A stretch of DNA of 64,000 nucleotides, taken from positions 124,001 through 188,000 of the forward strand of contig CAWJCP010000002.1 in NCBI GenBank assembly GCA_963841445.1. The letters are read 5' to 3'. This DNA comes from Mayfieldus sp963841445. Lineage in GTDB: Bacteria > Actinomycetota > Thermoleophilia > Solirubrobacterales > 70-9. A program made the translations under genes and the position numbers. A model generated the notes under the pieces. The model worked only from the letters and a program-made list of their open reading frames with translations, ran no database searches and was not told the DNA's origin. Below are positions 49,150-57,471 of the stretch, piece after piece; positions within the stretch are counted from its first letter, which is position 1; every line of letters starts with the position of its first letter.

Positions 49150-50008
49150 GTACCCGGAGGACCTGCGCGGCCTGGTCGACGATTATCTCGACGGTCTCCG
49201 CTTCTCGGATGGCGCCGCGACCGCCGGCCTCGGGGAAGCTATGCGCTACTCGCTGTTGGCCGGCGGCAAGCGGATCCGCCCGGTCCTGGCGCTGGCGACG
49301 GCCCGGGCTCTGGGCGCCGATCCGTCAGGCTACCTGCCCGCCGCGGCGGCGATCGAGCTGATCCACACCTACTCGCTGATCCACGACGACCTGCCGGCGA
49401 TGGATGACGACGAGCTGCGGCGCGGCCGCCCGACGTCGCACGTGAAGTTCGGCGAGGACGTGGCGATACTTGCCGGTGATGGGCTCTTTGCCGAGGCGGT
49501 GAGCCTGTTCTCGACCCAGCCCGGGTCACCGGAGAACGTGCTGGCGGCACTCGCGGAGCTGACCGCCGCCGCGGGAGTGGGGGGCATGGTCGGCGGCCAG
49601 TACGTCGACGTGACCCAAGCCGACCTTGACGCCGACGCGCTGCGCGCCCTGCACGGCCTGAAGACCGGGCGGCTGATCTCGGCCAGCGTTGGGGTCGTAC
49701 TGGTCCTCGAGCAAACCGGCGAACCTGAGACAATTCCCTACCGGCGTTTCGCGGACGAGCTCGGCGTCCTGTTTCAGATCGTCGACGACATCCTCGACGT
49801 CACCGGCAGCGACGAGGAGCTCGGCAAGCCGCACGGCTCCGATCAACGGCATGGAAAGGTCACCTACGTCAGCCTCTTCGGTCTCGACCGCGCCCGCGAG
49901 CTGGCTGGCGAGTCGCACCGCAAGGCGCGCGAGGCCCTGAGCGAAGCGGAGCCGGGCAGCGACGACCTGAAGCGGATCAGCGACTTCATCTACACCCGTC
50001 ACGAATGA
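49142..50008 (+). CDS. ispA: Polyprenyl (farnesyl/geranylgeranyl) diphosphate synthase
   Basis: A 288-aa all-alpha prenyltransferase. First Asp-rich motif in YSLIHDDLPAMDDDELRRGRPT, second in QIVDDILDVTGSDEELGKPHGSD, with LLAGGKRIRPVL at the IPP-binding site and GGQYVDVTQ. ATG at 49142 overlaps the upstream small gene. The operon position before dxs supports isoprenoid chain elongation; product length (C15 or C20) cannot be fixed by eye. Confidence 0.92.
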   Translation: MSEYPEDLRGLVDDYLDGLRFSDGAATAGLGEAMRYSLLAGGKRIRPVLALATARALGADPSGYLPAAAAIELIHTYSLIHDDLPAMDDDELRRGRPTSHVKFGEDVAILAGDGLFAEAVSLFSTQPGSPENVLAALAELTAAAGVGGMVGGQYVDVTQADLDADALRALHGLKTGRLISASVGVVLVLEQTGEPETIPYRRFADELGVLFQIVDDILDVTGSDEELGKPHGSDQRHGKVTYVSLFGLDRARELAGESHRKAREALSEAEPGSDDLKRISDFIYTRHE

Positions 50009-52071
50009 GCGACGAAATCCAAAGCGAGCCGCCGAGCGACGAATTGCTCGCCGGGATCGACGGGCCCGAGGACCTCGAGGGGCTCGACGACGAGCAGCTG
50101 CAGCAACTTGCCGGTGAGCTGCGCGGCTACGTGATCGACGTGATCGGGGAGATCGGCGGCCACTTCGGCGCCAACCTCGGGACTTGCGAGCTGGCGGTGG
50201 CACTGCACAGCCTGCTCGACTCGCCGCGCGACAAGATCCTCTGGGACGTCGGCCATCAGGCCTACCCCCACAAGGTCCTGACCGGGCGCCGCGACCGCCT
50301 CGCGACGATCCGCCAGTACGAGGGGCTGGCGCCGTTCTGCTCGATCTTCGAGTCCGAGCACGACATCATGGGGGCCGGTCACGCCTCGACCTCGATCGGC
50401 TATGCCGTCGGCCTCAAGGAGGCGATGCTGAAGGGGATCGGCGAGGACGGCAACGTGGTCGCGGTGATCGGGGACGGGGCGCTGACCGGAGGCGTCGCCT
50501 ACGAGGCGCTGCACAATGCCGGTGGGCTCGAGACGCCGATCGTGATCGTGCTCAACGACAACGGGATGTCGATCTCGCCGAACGTCGGCTCGCTCTCGCG
50601 GCTGTTCCAGCGCATGCGCCTGAAGCCCGGTCTGTACCACGCCCGCGAGGGAGTCGAGGACCGGCTCACGAAGCTGCCGCTCGGGCTCGGCGAGCGCATC
50701 GAGCGGCTCGGACCGGAGATCAAGTCGGCGATCAAGTCCTATGCCGCACCTGGCTTGCTGTTCGAGGAGCTCGGCCTCGCCTACATGGGCGTGATCGACG
50801 GTCACGACGTCGGCGAGCTCCGCAAGGCGTTGCGCGAGGCGCTCGACGCCGACCGGCCGGTCGTCGTCCACATAAACACCGTCAAGGGCAAGGGGTTCGC
50901 GCCCGCCGAGCAGGGCGGCCTCGAGGGGATGGAGAAATGGCACGCCGCCAAGCCAGGCTCGATAATCGACCGGGAGCCGGTTGCATCAAAGCCGGCCGCG
51001 TCCTCCGCTTCGCGTCCGGGCGCGCCCGGGTCACTGGTGGTCCCCGTCAAAGAGTCCGATGCGCCCGACGCGATCGGCCCCGAGAAGCTCGAGAAGCCGA
51101 AGCCCTCGTCGCCGCCCCAGTACACCGCCGTCTTCGCCGATGCTCTGGTCGCGGAGGCAAAGCGCGACAAGCGGGTGATCGGGATAACCGCGGCGATGGC
51201 GGGAGGGACGGGCCTTTCCAGGCTTCTCAAGGAGGTTCCGAAGCAGTACTACGACGTCGGCATCGCCGAGCAGGACGCTGTCCTCTTCGCCGCCGGTCTC
51301 GCGTTGCAGGGCGCGAAGCCAGTCTGCGCGATCTACTCGACCTTCCTGCAGCGCGGCTATGACCAGATCGTCCATGACGTTTGCCTGCAGCAGCTCGACG
51401 TCGTCTTCGCGATGGACCGCGCCGGCCTGGTCGGTGACGACGGGCCGACCCACCACGGCGCCTTCGACGTCTCCTATCTGCGCCCGCTCCCCAACATCGT
51501 CCTGATGGCGCCGCGCGACGAGGCGATGCTGGTGCACATGCTGCGCACCGCGCTCGAGCACGAGGGTCCGGCCGCGCTGCGCTACCCGCGCGGCGCCGCC
51601 GAAGGCGTGTCGATGCCGAAGCGTCCGCAGGAGATCCCGATCGGAAGCGGCGAGCTGCTCGCCGAGGGGGAGCGGGTCGCGCTGCTCGGCTACGGCTACG
51701 GCGTCCAGGTGGCGCTCGAGGCCGCGCGCACCCTCGGGGAGCACGACCTCAGCGTCACGGTCGCCGACGGGCGCTTCGCGAAGCCGCTCGACGGCGAGCT
51801 GGCCCGCCGCCTGGCCCGCGAGCACGATCTGCTGGTCACGATCGAGGAGAACGTCCTGCCGGGCGGGTTCGGCGCCGCCGTGCTCGAGCATCTCGAAGAT
51901 GCATTCACCGACCCGGGCTCACGGGCTCGGGTGATGCGGGTCGGGCTGCCCGACCGCTATGTGACCCACGGCAAGCCGGCGCTGCTTCGCGAAGAGGTCG
52001 GCTTCACGGGCGAGTCGGTCGCCGAGCGGGTGCTGGCGGCGCTGCGCTCGCCCGAGCGCGTTAGCGGCTAG
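50005..52071 (+). CDS. dxs: 1-deoxy-D-xylulose-5-phosphate synthase
   Basis: A 688-aa thiamine-diphosphate enzyme, longer than the usual ~630 aa. LGTCELAVALHSLLDSPRDKILWDVGHQAYPHKVLTGR-type N-terminus, GDGALTGGVAYEALHNAG with NDNGMSISPNVG for TPP/Mg binding, YDVGIAEQDAVLFAAGLA (catalytic Glu) and GDDGPTHHGAFD. A Pro/Ala/Ser-rich linker of ~50 residues (~325-375) separates the first and pyrimidine-binding domains and accounts for the extra length. First step of the MEP pathway. Overlaps ispA by 4 bp. Confidence 0.95.
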   Translation: MSDEIQSEPPSDELLAGIDGPEDLEGLDDEQLQQLAGELRGYVIDVIGEIGGHFGANLGTCELAVALHSLLDSPRDKILWDVGHQAYPHKVLTGRRDRLATIRQYEGLAPFCSIFESEHDIMGAGHASTSIGYAVGLKEAMLKGIGEDGNVVAVIGDGALTGGVAYEALHNAGGLETPIVIVLNDNGMSISPNVGSLSRLFQRMRLKPGLYHAREGVEDRLTKLPLGLGERIERLGPEIKSAIKSYAAPGLLFEELGLAYMGVIDGHDVGELRKALREALDADRPVVVHINTVKGKGFAPAEQGGLEGMEKWHAAKPGSIIDREPVASKPAASSASRPGAPGSLVVPVKESDAPDAIGPEKLEKPKPSSPPQYTAVFADALVAEAKRDKRVIGITAAMAGGTGLSRLLKEVPKQYYDVGIAEQDAVLFAAGLALQGAKPVCAIYSTFLQRGYDQIVHDVCLQQLDVVFAMDRAGLVGDDGPTHHGAFDVSYLRPLPNIVLMAPRDEAMLVHMLRTALEHEGPAALRYPRGAAEGVSMPKRPQEIPIGSGELLAEGERVALLGYGYGVQVALEAARTLGEHDLSVTVADGRFAKPLDGELARRLAREHDLLVTIEENVLPGGFGAAVLEHLEDAFTDPGSRARVMRVGLPDRYVTHGKPALLREEVGFTGESVAERVLAALRSPERVSG

Positions 52072-52279
52072 TAACGCGCGGTCGTCGTAGCGAGCGGTGC
52101 GGCCGCTGCGCCGCGACCACACAGCCGCCTGCCAGATCGCGAAGACCAGACCCGACGATTCCGGCGATGATCAGGATCAGCCCGATCACGTCCTCATTGA
52201 CGTGCTTGATGTGGAGATTGACGCCCCAGCGCAGAATCGCGCCGGCGACGATCAGAAAGATGGCTCCTGCGAACGTCAT
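52061..52279 (-). CDS. Small two-helix membrane protein (DUF6458-like)
   Basis: A 72-aa protein. FAGAIFLIVAGAILRWGV and DVIGLILIIAGIVGSGL are two short transmembrane helices joined by NLHIKHVNE, followed by a basic tail. The GAIFLIVAGAIL...IGLILIIAG pattern matches the DUF6458 family of actinobacterial membrane proteins. Convergent with dxs (11-bp overlap). Function unknown. Confidence 0.75.
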   Translation of the reverse strand: MTFAGAIFLIVAGAILRWGVNLHIKHVNEDVIGLILIIAGIVGSGLRDLAGGCVVAAQRPHRSLRRPRVTSR

Positions 52280-52285
52280 GCGCGG

Positions 52286-52291
52286 AGATTA
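52286..52291 (-). promoter_or_regulatory. Leaderless -10 box (TAATCT, minus strand)
   Basis: TAATCT on the minus strand ends 6 nt before the ATG at 52279. Confidence 0.45.
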
Positions 52292-52343
52292 CCCGGACGC
52301 CGCAGCGACAAACTCAGATTTCTGTGCAGGGGGACTGCTGCAC

Positions 52344-53210
52344 TCACGCCGTTGCCGCGAGACTTCTGACCTGCTCGGCGATCGCCGGCGCCTGGTCCTC
52401 TTGGAGGAAATGCTTGGCGGGCAGGCGATGGATCGTCTGAAGACCCGCGATGCGGCGGGCCTGGTCGCCCTGCACGTCCAGCTTCAGCGCCGGGTCACGA
52501 TCTCCCCAGACGATCTGGACCGGGTAGGGCACGTCGCGGAGCGTCGCCGCATAAAGAGCGCTCTTCTCGGGCGTGCGCTCGAATCCGCGCATGATCCGCA
52601 GGAAAGCGGCGCCGTCGTCCCCGAGGCGCAGCAGATCGACGTAGGCATCCAGCTCGTCCCGCGTCACCGCGTGCATGTCTTCGACACCCTGCAGCCGCAT
52701 CAGGGCGCGGAACGCCAGCTTGGTCAGGGTACGCAGGTAGAGCTCGCCGATCCCCCGGCGTGCGAACGGCTCCATCGACCACGGTCGCTTGAACCCGTCC
52801 ACCTCGACGATTGTGTTCAGGACAGTCAGTGAAGCGATCCGATCCGGAGCGGCGGAGGCGAGCTCGAACCCGACCGGGCCGCCGATGTCATGGACGACGA
52901 GATGGAAGCGGTCGAGCCCCAGCTCGTCGACGGCGGCGCGGCAGAAGCGACCCAGACCGGTCCAGGTGTAGTCGAATGCGTTGGGTCGATCGGCGAGACC
53001 CAGGCCGGGCAGATCAAAGGCGATTCCGCGCAGCCCTCGCGCCGCCAGCTCGCTGAGCACCTTTCTGTAGAGAAAGCACGAGCTGGGCACTCCGTGCAGG
53101 CAGACGACCGCCTCGCCCTCGCCAGCCTCGCGAAGGAAGCTCTTGACGTTGCCCGCGCCGAACCGCCGCCCGTCGCGGCGGTGCTGCTCGATGACCTCGG
53201 CGGCGCTCAC
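52344..53210 (-). CDS. Alpha/beta hydrolase (haloalkane dehalogenase/epoxide hydrolase-like)
   Basis: A 288-aa protein. GEAVVCLHGVPSSCFLYRKVL carries the oxyanion HGxP motif. FHLVVHDIGGPVGFELA shows Asp as nucleophile in H-D-x-G-G, as in haloalkane dehalogenases and epoxide hydrolases. VQIVWGDRDPALK supplies the acid and HRLPAKHFLQEDQAP the catalytic His. A halide-stabilising Trp cannot be assigned confidently. GTG start with a TAGGAT box 8 nt upstream. Confidence 0.88.
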   Translation of the reverse strand: MSAAEVIEQHRRDGRRFGAGNVKSFLREAGEGEAVVCLHGVPSSCFLYRKVLSELAARGLRGIAFDLPGLGLADRPNAFDYTWTGLGRFCRAAVDELGLDRFHLVVHDIGGPVGFELASAAPDRIASLTVLNTIVEVDGFKRPWSMEPFARRGIGELYLRTLTKLAFRALMRLQGVEDMHAVTRDELDAYVDLLRLGDDGAAFLRIMRGFERTPEKSALYAATLRDVPYPVQIVWGDRDPALKLDVQGDQARRIAGLQTIHRLPAKHFLQEDQAPAIAEQVRSLAATA

Positions 53211-53218
53211 CAGGGAAG

Positions 53219-53224
53219 ATCCTA
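53219..53224 (-). promoter_or_regulatory. Leaderless -10 box (TAGGAT, minus strand)
   Basis: TAGGAT on the minus strand ends 8 nt before the GTG at 53210. Confidence 0.4.
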
Positions 53225-53290
53225 AGTCGACTTCGCCTCACGATCCAGCCGCGACGGCGTCCAGGACGTCGGAGGATCAAGCTGAACAGG

Positions 53291-53798
53291 CTAGGCGCGG
53301 ACCGTCCTCGGGGGCCGCCGCGACCGGCGCAGGCGCAATGCGTAGAGGATCGCCGAGATCCCGAACAGCACCCCGGTGAGCAGCAGCCAGCGGGCTGCCG
53401 AAGGGTCCGGTCGATAGCCCGGTCGCGCCCATGTAGCGGTGCTCGCTGAGCCCGAGGATGAGCGGAAACCAGACGAGGAAGGCGATCGCGGAGAGGACCG
53501 TCGGGACCCGCAGGTAGTTGAGCGGCGAGATCCGCCAACCCGGAGCCACGCGGTTCCTCGGCCCGGTGGCCCCGTAGGCGATCAGGCCCAGCAGCGAGTA
53601 GACCGGGAAGGCGATCAGGTCGTGGGCGATGATCGCCCCTGCGAACCAGACGATCGTGTTGACCGGCGCGGGGCTGTGCGAGATGCGCAGGAAGCCGTAG
53701 CTGGCGAGCGCGAAGCTCGCGATCACCGCGAGGAGGTGCAGCGGGCTCGCCCCATAGGCGCTCGCGAAACGGCCCTTGGCCTGCCCGATCGCGGTCAT
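53291..53798 (-). CDS. Cytochrome b561/ferric-reductase-like membrane protein, frame break near 53392-53396
   Basis: The ATG at 53798 overlaps the stop of the molybdoenzyme gene (ATGA). The first frame encodes four hydrophobic segments (HLLAVIASFALASYGFLRI, TIVWFAGAIIAHDLIAFPVYSLLGLIA, YLRVPTVLSAIAFLVWFPLIL) and then LSEHRYMGATGLSTGPFGS. One base later the sequence continues RWLLLTGVLFGISAILYALRLRRS to the TAG at 53291. The extra base lies in a CCC run. The corrected protein has about 168 aa. His residues suggest a possible haem- or quinone-binding partner for the upstream oxidoreductase. Confidence 0.7.
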
Positions 53799-55072
53799 CA
53801 CTGCTCGGTGAAGGTCATCGAGCCGACCCACTTGGTGTTGTGGACGCCGGGAGCCGCCGGGACGATCAGCCGGGCGGGGAATCCATGATCGAGTGAGAGG
53901 TCGGCGCCGTTGACCTTCAGGGCCAGCAGGCAGCGGTCGTCGCCCGCCTGGGCGCTGCTCAGCGTCACCTCGCGAAACGAGCCCCCCTCCTGGAGCGATT
54001 CGACGTGGACCTGCGCGGGGACGGTGGTTCCTGCCAGCCTCGCCAGGTCGCGGATCCGCACTCCGGTCCAGGTCTGGGTCGTCGACCATCCCTCCACGCA
54101 TGCGATCGGAAGGTCATAGGTGAATTGCTCCATCGCCAGCAGCTGCTCCCGGCTCAGCGCGGCCCGCCGGCGGCCGCGCAACTTCAGGCGCCAGGAGGCC
54201 CCCGTCTGCTTTGGCGTGATGCCGACCGCATGCGCGGTCTTGTTGATCTGAAACCCGTTCGGGCCGCTGCCCGGGTTGCGGCCGCGGGGCGCCAGCAAGG
54301 CGAAGCGGCGCAGCGGCCCGCCGATCGATTGCGACGCCGCCATGAACGCGAGCCCGAGCGACGCGCCGCCAACCGTCGCCAGCAGCCCGCGCCGGGAGAT
54401 CGTCGGCGGCGCGGGGTCCGAAGGAGCTGTGCTCTCCTCCCCGGCGAGCGGCGGCTCGGGAGCGGTCTGCTGGAGGTTCTCGCGCAGCGGCTTGACGACG
54501 CCGCGCTCGCGGAAGGAGCGGCGAACCCGCCCGATCTTCAGGCCGACGTGCAGGGCGAGCGCCGCGAGGAAGACGATCGCGGCGTAGTAGTGGGAGGGAA
54601 CGAACGAAAAGCCCCAGGGGTAGTAGTTCTGGATGTTCATCACCCCGGTGAAGAACACGAAGATGCTGCCCCCGACCAAAAGCGCCAGGCTCGCCCGCTC
54701 GAGCGCATGCCCGAGCGAGCGCACCGGCGGCCACTCGTAGAGCTTCGGCATCGCCGACCACAGCTTCGCGAGCAGCAGAGGGATGGCGGCGAGCCCGCAG
54801 GTGACATGCAGGCCCTGGGTCAGCGCGTAGAGCCAGCGCGGGCTGACCGGCCAATCGAAGAAGTAGACGTTGATGCCGCCCCCGGGGAGCACCGAGTTGG
54901 TCCCCAGGTTCGGCTGATAGGCAGCCTGGGAGAGAAAGCCGGTGACCGCACAGATCACGATCAGCGGCAGCAGCGCCGAGCCGAGGATCGAAGCCAGCCA
55001 GGGGCCGCGCAGGGGGCTGCGCCAGAACTCGGGCCGAAATGGGCCGGGCGGCGGGCCGGGCAGCTGTCTCAC
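53798..55072 (-). CDS. Molybdopterin-dependent oxidoreductase fused to a b-type cytochrome membrane domain
   Basis: A 424-aa protein. The N-terminal ~200 residues form four to five helices with His ligand candidates (ALTQGLHVTCGLAAIPLLL, SLGHALERASLALLVGG, SHYYAAIVFLAALALHVGL). A twin-arginine-like segment SRRGLLATVGGASLGLAF follows at ~228. The C-terminal half is a sulphite-oxidase/YedY-type Mo domain with IACVEGWSTTQTWTGVRI, where Cys ligates Mo, and DHGFPARLIVPAAPG. It would pass electrons between an extracytoplasmic substrate and the membrane. Operon overlaps on both sides. moaA and MOSC genes follow at the far end of the locus. Confidence 0.87.
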   Translation of the reverse strand: MRQLPGPPPGPFRPEFWRSPLRGPWLASILGSALLPLIVICAVTGFLSQAAYQPNLGTNSVLPGGGINVYFFDWPVSPRWLYALTQGLHVTCGLAAIPLLLAKLWSAMPKLYEWPPVRSLGHALERASLALLVGGSIFVFFTGVMNIQNYYPWGFSFVPSHYYAAIVFLAALALHVGLKIGRVRRSFRERGVVKPLRENLQQTAPEPPLAGEESTAPSDPAPPTISRRGLLATVGGASLGLAFMAASQSIGGPLRRFALLAPRGRNPGSGPNGFQINKTAHAVGITPKQTGASWRLKLRGRRRAALSREQLLAMEQFTYDLPIACVEGWSTTQTWTGVRIRDLARLAGTTVPAQVHVESLQEGGSFREVTLSSAQAGDDRCLLALKVNGADLSLDHGFPARLIVPAAPGVHNTKWVGSMTFTEQ

Positions 55073-56091
55073 GGTTTGCTCCCCCCGGCAATTCGCTCCA
55101 CCACTCCCGCGCTGCGGCCGGCGACGAAGGCGTCTCCGGTGCTCGAGTCGACGGCGATCGAGTTCGGCTGGCGCACGGTCGGATAGGCGGCAATCCTCAC
55201 CGGGCGCCCGGAGCGCAGGTCGAATTCGAGCACCCTGTCGCGGGCCGTGAGGGTCAGCCAGAGCCTCATCCGCCGCCGGTCCAGCGCGATTCCGTAGGGA
55301 GACCCCGGCGCCGCCACTCGGCCGGCGGGAACCGGGCGACCCTGCCGGAGTCCGAAGACGCGCAGCGCGTCGCCCTGCGTGTCGGCGACGTAGATCCGGC
55401 CCGCGGCGGCGACCGCGTGGGTGGGGCCGACCCCGGCCGGCCGGCGCGCGATGGGGCGCAACGAGCGGGCGTCATAGGTCTGAAGGACCCGCGCGCGCAC
55501 CGCGACCAGGGCGACGTAGCCGTCCAGGGAGGTGATCCCTCCCGGCTGCAGCGGGGCGCGCATGGTGCTCGCAGGCCCCTGCAGCCCCGGGACCACCGAG
55601 ACGGCCTTGCCGTACTCGTCGGAGACGAAGGCCTTGCCGGCGGCAAAGGTGGCGTCGTGGGGGTGGCGACCGACGGCAACGCTGCGCAGCTTGCCGGAGG
55701 GCAAGTCGACGACGATGAGCGAGTCCGCGGACTCCGCCGGGACGAGCACCGGACCACCCGGGCGGGCCAGCGAGAGATGACGCGGCGCGGCCGGCAGGTC
55801 GACGCGCCGGACGATCTTGCCGCTTGACCGATCCAGAAGCAGCAGGCGATCCGGGTCGCGGCTTCCCACGGCGACGAGCCCGGTCACCGGATCGGCGGCG
55901 ATCCCCTCCGGGTCGCGCCCCGCCGGGTACACGGTCCCTGCCGGCGTCGCACTCAGGGGAGGAGACTCGGCCGGCTCGGCCGCCTTCGGCGGCAGGCCGG
56001 GCGATCCGGAGCCCTCCCCGCATCCGCTCAGCGCCAGGCCGGCAAGGCCGGCGGCGATCGGGATCGCGCGTCGTGCCCGCGCTGCGATCAC
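55069..56091 (-). CDS. YncE-like beta-propeller lipoprotein
   Basis: A 340-aa protein. The GTG at 56091 overlaps the upstream stop. Lipoprotein signal AIPIAAGLAGLALSGCG. The mature part has repeated blades of the YVTN/NHL type (GIAADPVTGLVAVGSRDPDRLLLLD, LSLARPGGPVLVPAESADSLIVVD, GRIYVADTQGDALRVF, SIAVDSSTGDAFVAGR). About seven blades fit the length. Probably a surface scaffold or binding protein for the neighbouring molybdoenzyme or glycan. Overlaps the next gene by 4 bp. Confidence 0.83.
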   Translation of the reverse strand: MIAARARRAIPIAAGLAGLALSGCGEGSGSPGLPPKAAEPAESPPLSATPAGTVYPAGRDPEGIAADPVTGLVAVGSRDPDRLLLLDRSSGKIVRRVDLPAAPRHLSLARPGGPVLVPAESADSLIVVDLPSGKLRSVAVGRHPHDATFAAGKAFVSDEYGKAVSVVPGLQGPASTMRAPLQPGGITSLDGYVALVAVRARVLQTYDARSLRPIARRPAGVGPTHAVAAAGRIYVADTQGDALRVFGLRQGRPVPAGRVAAPGSPYGIALDRRRMRLWLTLTARDRVLEFDLRSGRPVRIAAYPTVRQPNSIAVDSSTGDAFVAGRSAGVVERIAGGSKP

Positions 56092-56759
56092 GGCGCCGGG
56101 CTCTGAATCGCTGCCGAGGCCACCGGGACCGCGTCGTCGCCGCCGAGCATCGCCGCCAGGGCAGCAGCGAAACGCGATTGCGGGCAATGGCCGGCGACGG
56201 CGAGCGCGTCGTCGAAGGTGTCGACGTCCCGCTTGACCGCAAGCTCGGCCCAGCGCAGGCACAGCTCGTGCAGCCTGCGCCGCTGCGCCGCCAACGTCCA
56301 GGGCGTGCTCATCGGGATCTCCCGGAAGACGCGCGGATCGGGGCGCCGCAGCCCGATCGCCCAGTAGCCGCCGTCGATCGCGGGCCCCAACACCGCGTCG
56401 CGGCCTGGCTCCGCCAAGGCTGCAAGGGCCTTGCGCAGGTCGCTCGATGTGAGCTGCGGGGTGTCCATGCCGACCAGCAGCGCCGGACCGGTGGCCGCCG
56501 CGAAGGCGCCGGCCAGGCGCTCGGCGAGTCCTCCGGCGACCTGCGGTACGACATCGAAGTCGCCGGCCAGCCAGTCGCCAGGCGAGCCGTCAAGCGCGAG
56601 CAGGTGTCGGCCCGGCACCTCGCTGACCGCCGCGAGGGTGTCCTGCAGGGCGGCCTGGGCGAGGGCCGCCGCCTGTTCTGCGGTGCAGGGCGGGCAGAGA
56701 CGCGTCTTGGAGCGTCCCGCTGCGGGGGCCTTGGCGATCACGATCAGCGTCGGGCTCAC
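56088..56759 (-). CDS. DUF2064/TIGR04282-type glycosyltransferase-like protein
   Basis: A 223-aa GT-A-like protein. It starts TLIVIAKAPAAGRSKTRLCPP, the family hallmark, with GPALLVGMDTPQLTSSDLRKAL (the Asp-containing G-x-D-x-P motif) and VLGPAIDGGYWAIGLRRPDP (D-G-G-Y-W). Members are linked to arsenosugar synthesis or to uncharacterised glycan loci. GTG start. Overlaps the GT2 gene by 4 bp, consistent with joint action. Confidence 0.88.
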   Translation of the reverse strand: MSPTLIVIAKAPAAGRSKTRLCPPCTAEQAAALAQAALQDTLAAVSEVPGRHLLALDGSPGDWLAGDFDVVPQVAGGLAERLAGAFAAATGPALLVGMDTPQLTSSDLRKALAALAEPGRDAVLGPAIDGGYWAIGLRRPDPRVFREIPMSTPWTLAAQRRRLHELCLRWAELAVKRDVDTFDDALAVAGHCPQSRFAAALAAMLGGDDAVPVASAAIQSPAP

Positions 56760-57397
56760 CGCAGCGCCCTCGCCATGTCGCTTGCCGTCAGCAGCGTGCC
56801 GCGCAAGGTCCCGGTCACCTTCGAGGTTCCGGCCCGGCCGCGGTAGCCGACCGGAACCTCCGCGATCGACCAGCCGGCTCCGGCGGCGCGAAGGACCATC
56901 TCCAGCGGCCAGCCGAAGCGCCGGTCGCGGATCCCCAGCTCCAGCAGCGCCTCGCGGCGCGCCGCCCGCATCGGGCCGAGGTCGCGCAGCACGACGCCGG
57001 TCCGGCGCCTGACCTCGAAGGTGAGGATGCGATTCGCAAGCCGCGCGTGCAACGGCCAGGCTCCGGGCTCGGCGAGGCGCCGGCCCAGCACCAGGTCGGC
57101 CTCGCCGTCGAGAAGCGGCGCGACCACCGCCGGCAGGTCACCGGGGTCGAGCGAGGCGTCGCAGTCCATGAAGCAGACCAGCTCGTCGCTCGCCTCCCGC
57201 AGACCGGCGAAGCAGGCGGCGCCGAAGCCGCGGATCGGCTCCGACACGACCGTCGCTCCCAGCTTTTTGGCGATCGCCGCCGAGCCGTCGACGGAGCCGT
57301 TGTCGACCACGATCGGCCGGTATCCGGGTGGCAGCGCCGGGAGCACCCGGGGCAGGGCCGCGGCTTCGTCGAGCACCGGAAAGACGACGTCGGGCAT
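56756..57397 (-). CDS. Family 2 glycosyltransferase (dolichyl-phosphate mannosyltransferase-like)
   Basis: A 213-aa GT2 protein without membrane domain. VVFPVLDEAAALPRVLPALP and PIVVDNGSVDGSAAIAKKLGA are the nucleotide-binding N-terminus. VCFMDCDASLDPGDLPAVV is the D-x-D motif. FGWPLEMVLRAAGAGWSIAEVPVGYRGRAGTSKV supplies the acceptor-side residues of polyprenyl-phosphate glycosyltransferases. First gene of the five-gene minus-strand operon, divergent from a membrane glycosyltransferase. Confidence 0.9.
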   Translation of the reverse strand: MPDVVFPVLDEAAALPRVLPALPPGYRPIVVDNGSVDGSAAIAKKLGATVVSEPIRGFGAACFAGLREASDELVCFMDCDASLDPGDLPAVVAPLLDGEADLVLGRRLAEPGAWPLHARLANRILTFEVRRRTGVVLRDLGPMRAARREALLELGIRDRRFGWPLEMVLRAAGAGWSIAEVPVGYRGRAGTSKVTGTLRGTLLTASDMARALR

Positions 57398-57457
57398 CGG
57401 TTCAGCCTCGCGAAGCGCGATTACGGGGCGCTTAATGACTCTGCAAGGACCGCTTTC

Positions 57458-57463
57458 TACGCT
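57458..57463 (+). promoter_or_regulatory. Leaderless -10 box (TACGCT)
   Basis: TACGCT ends 8 nt before the GTG at 57472, in the 74-bp divergent gap of the locus. Confidence 0.4.
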
Positions 57464-57471
57464 GCGCCGGA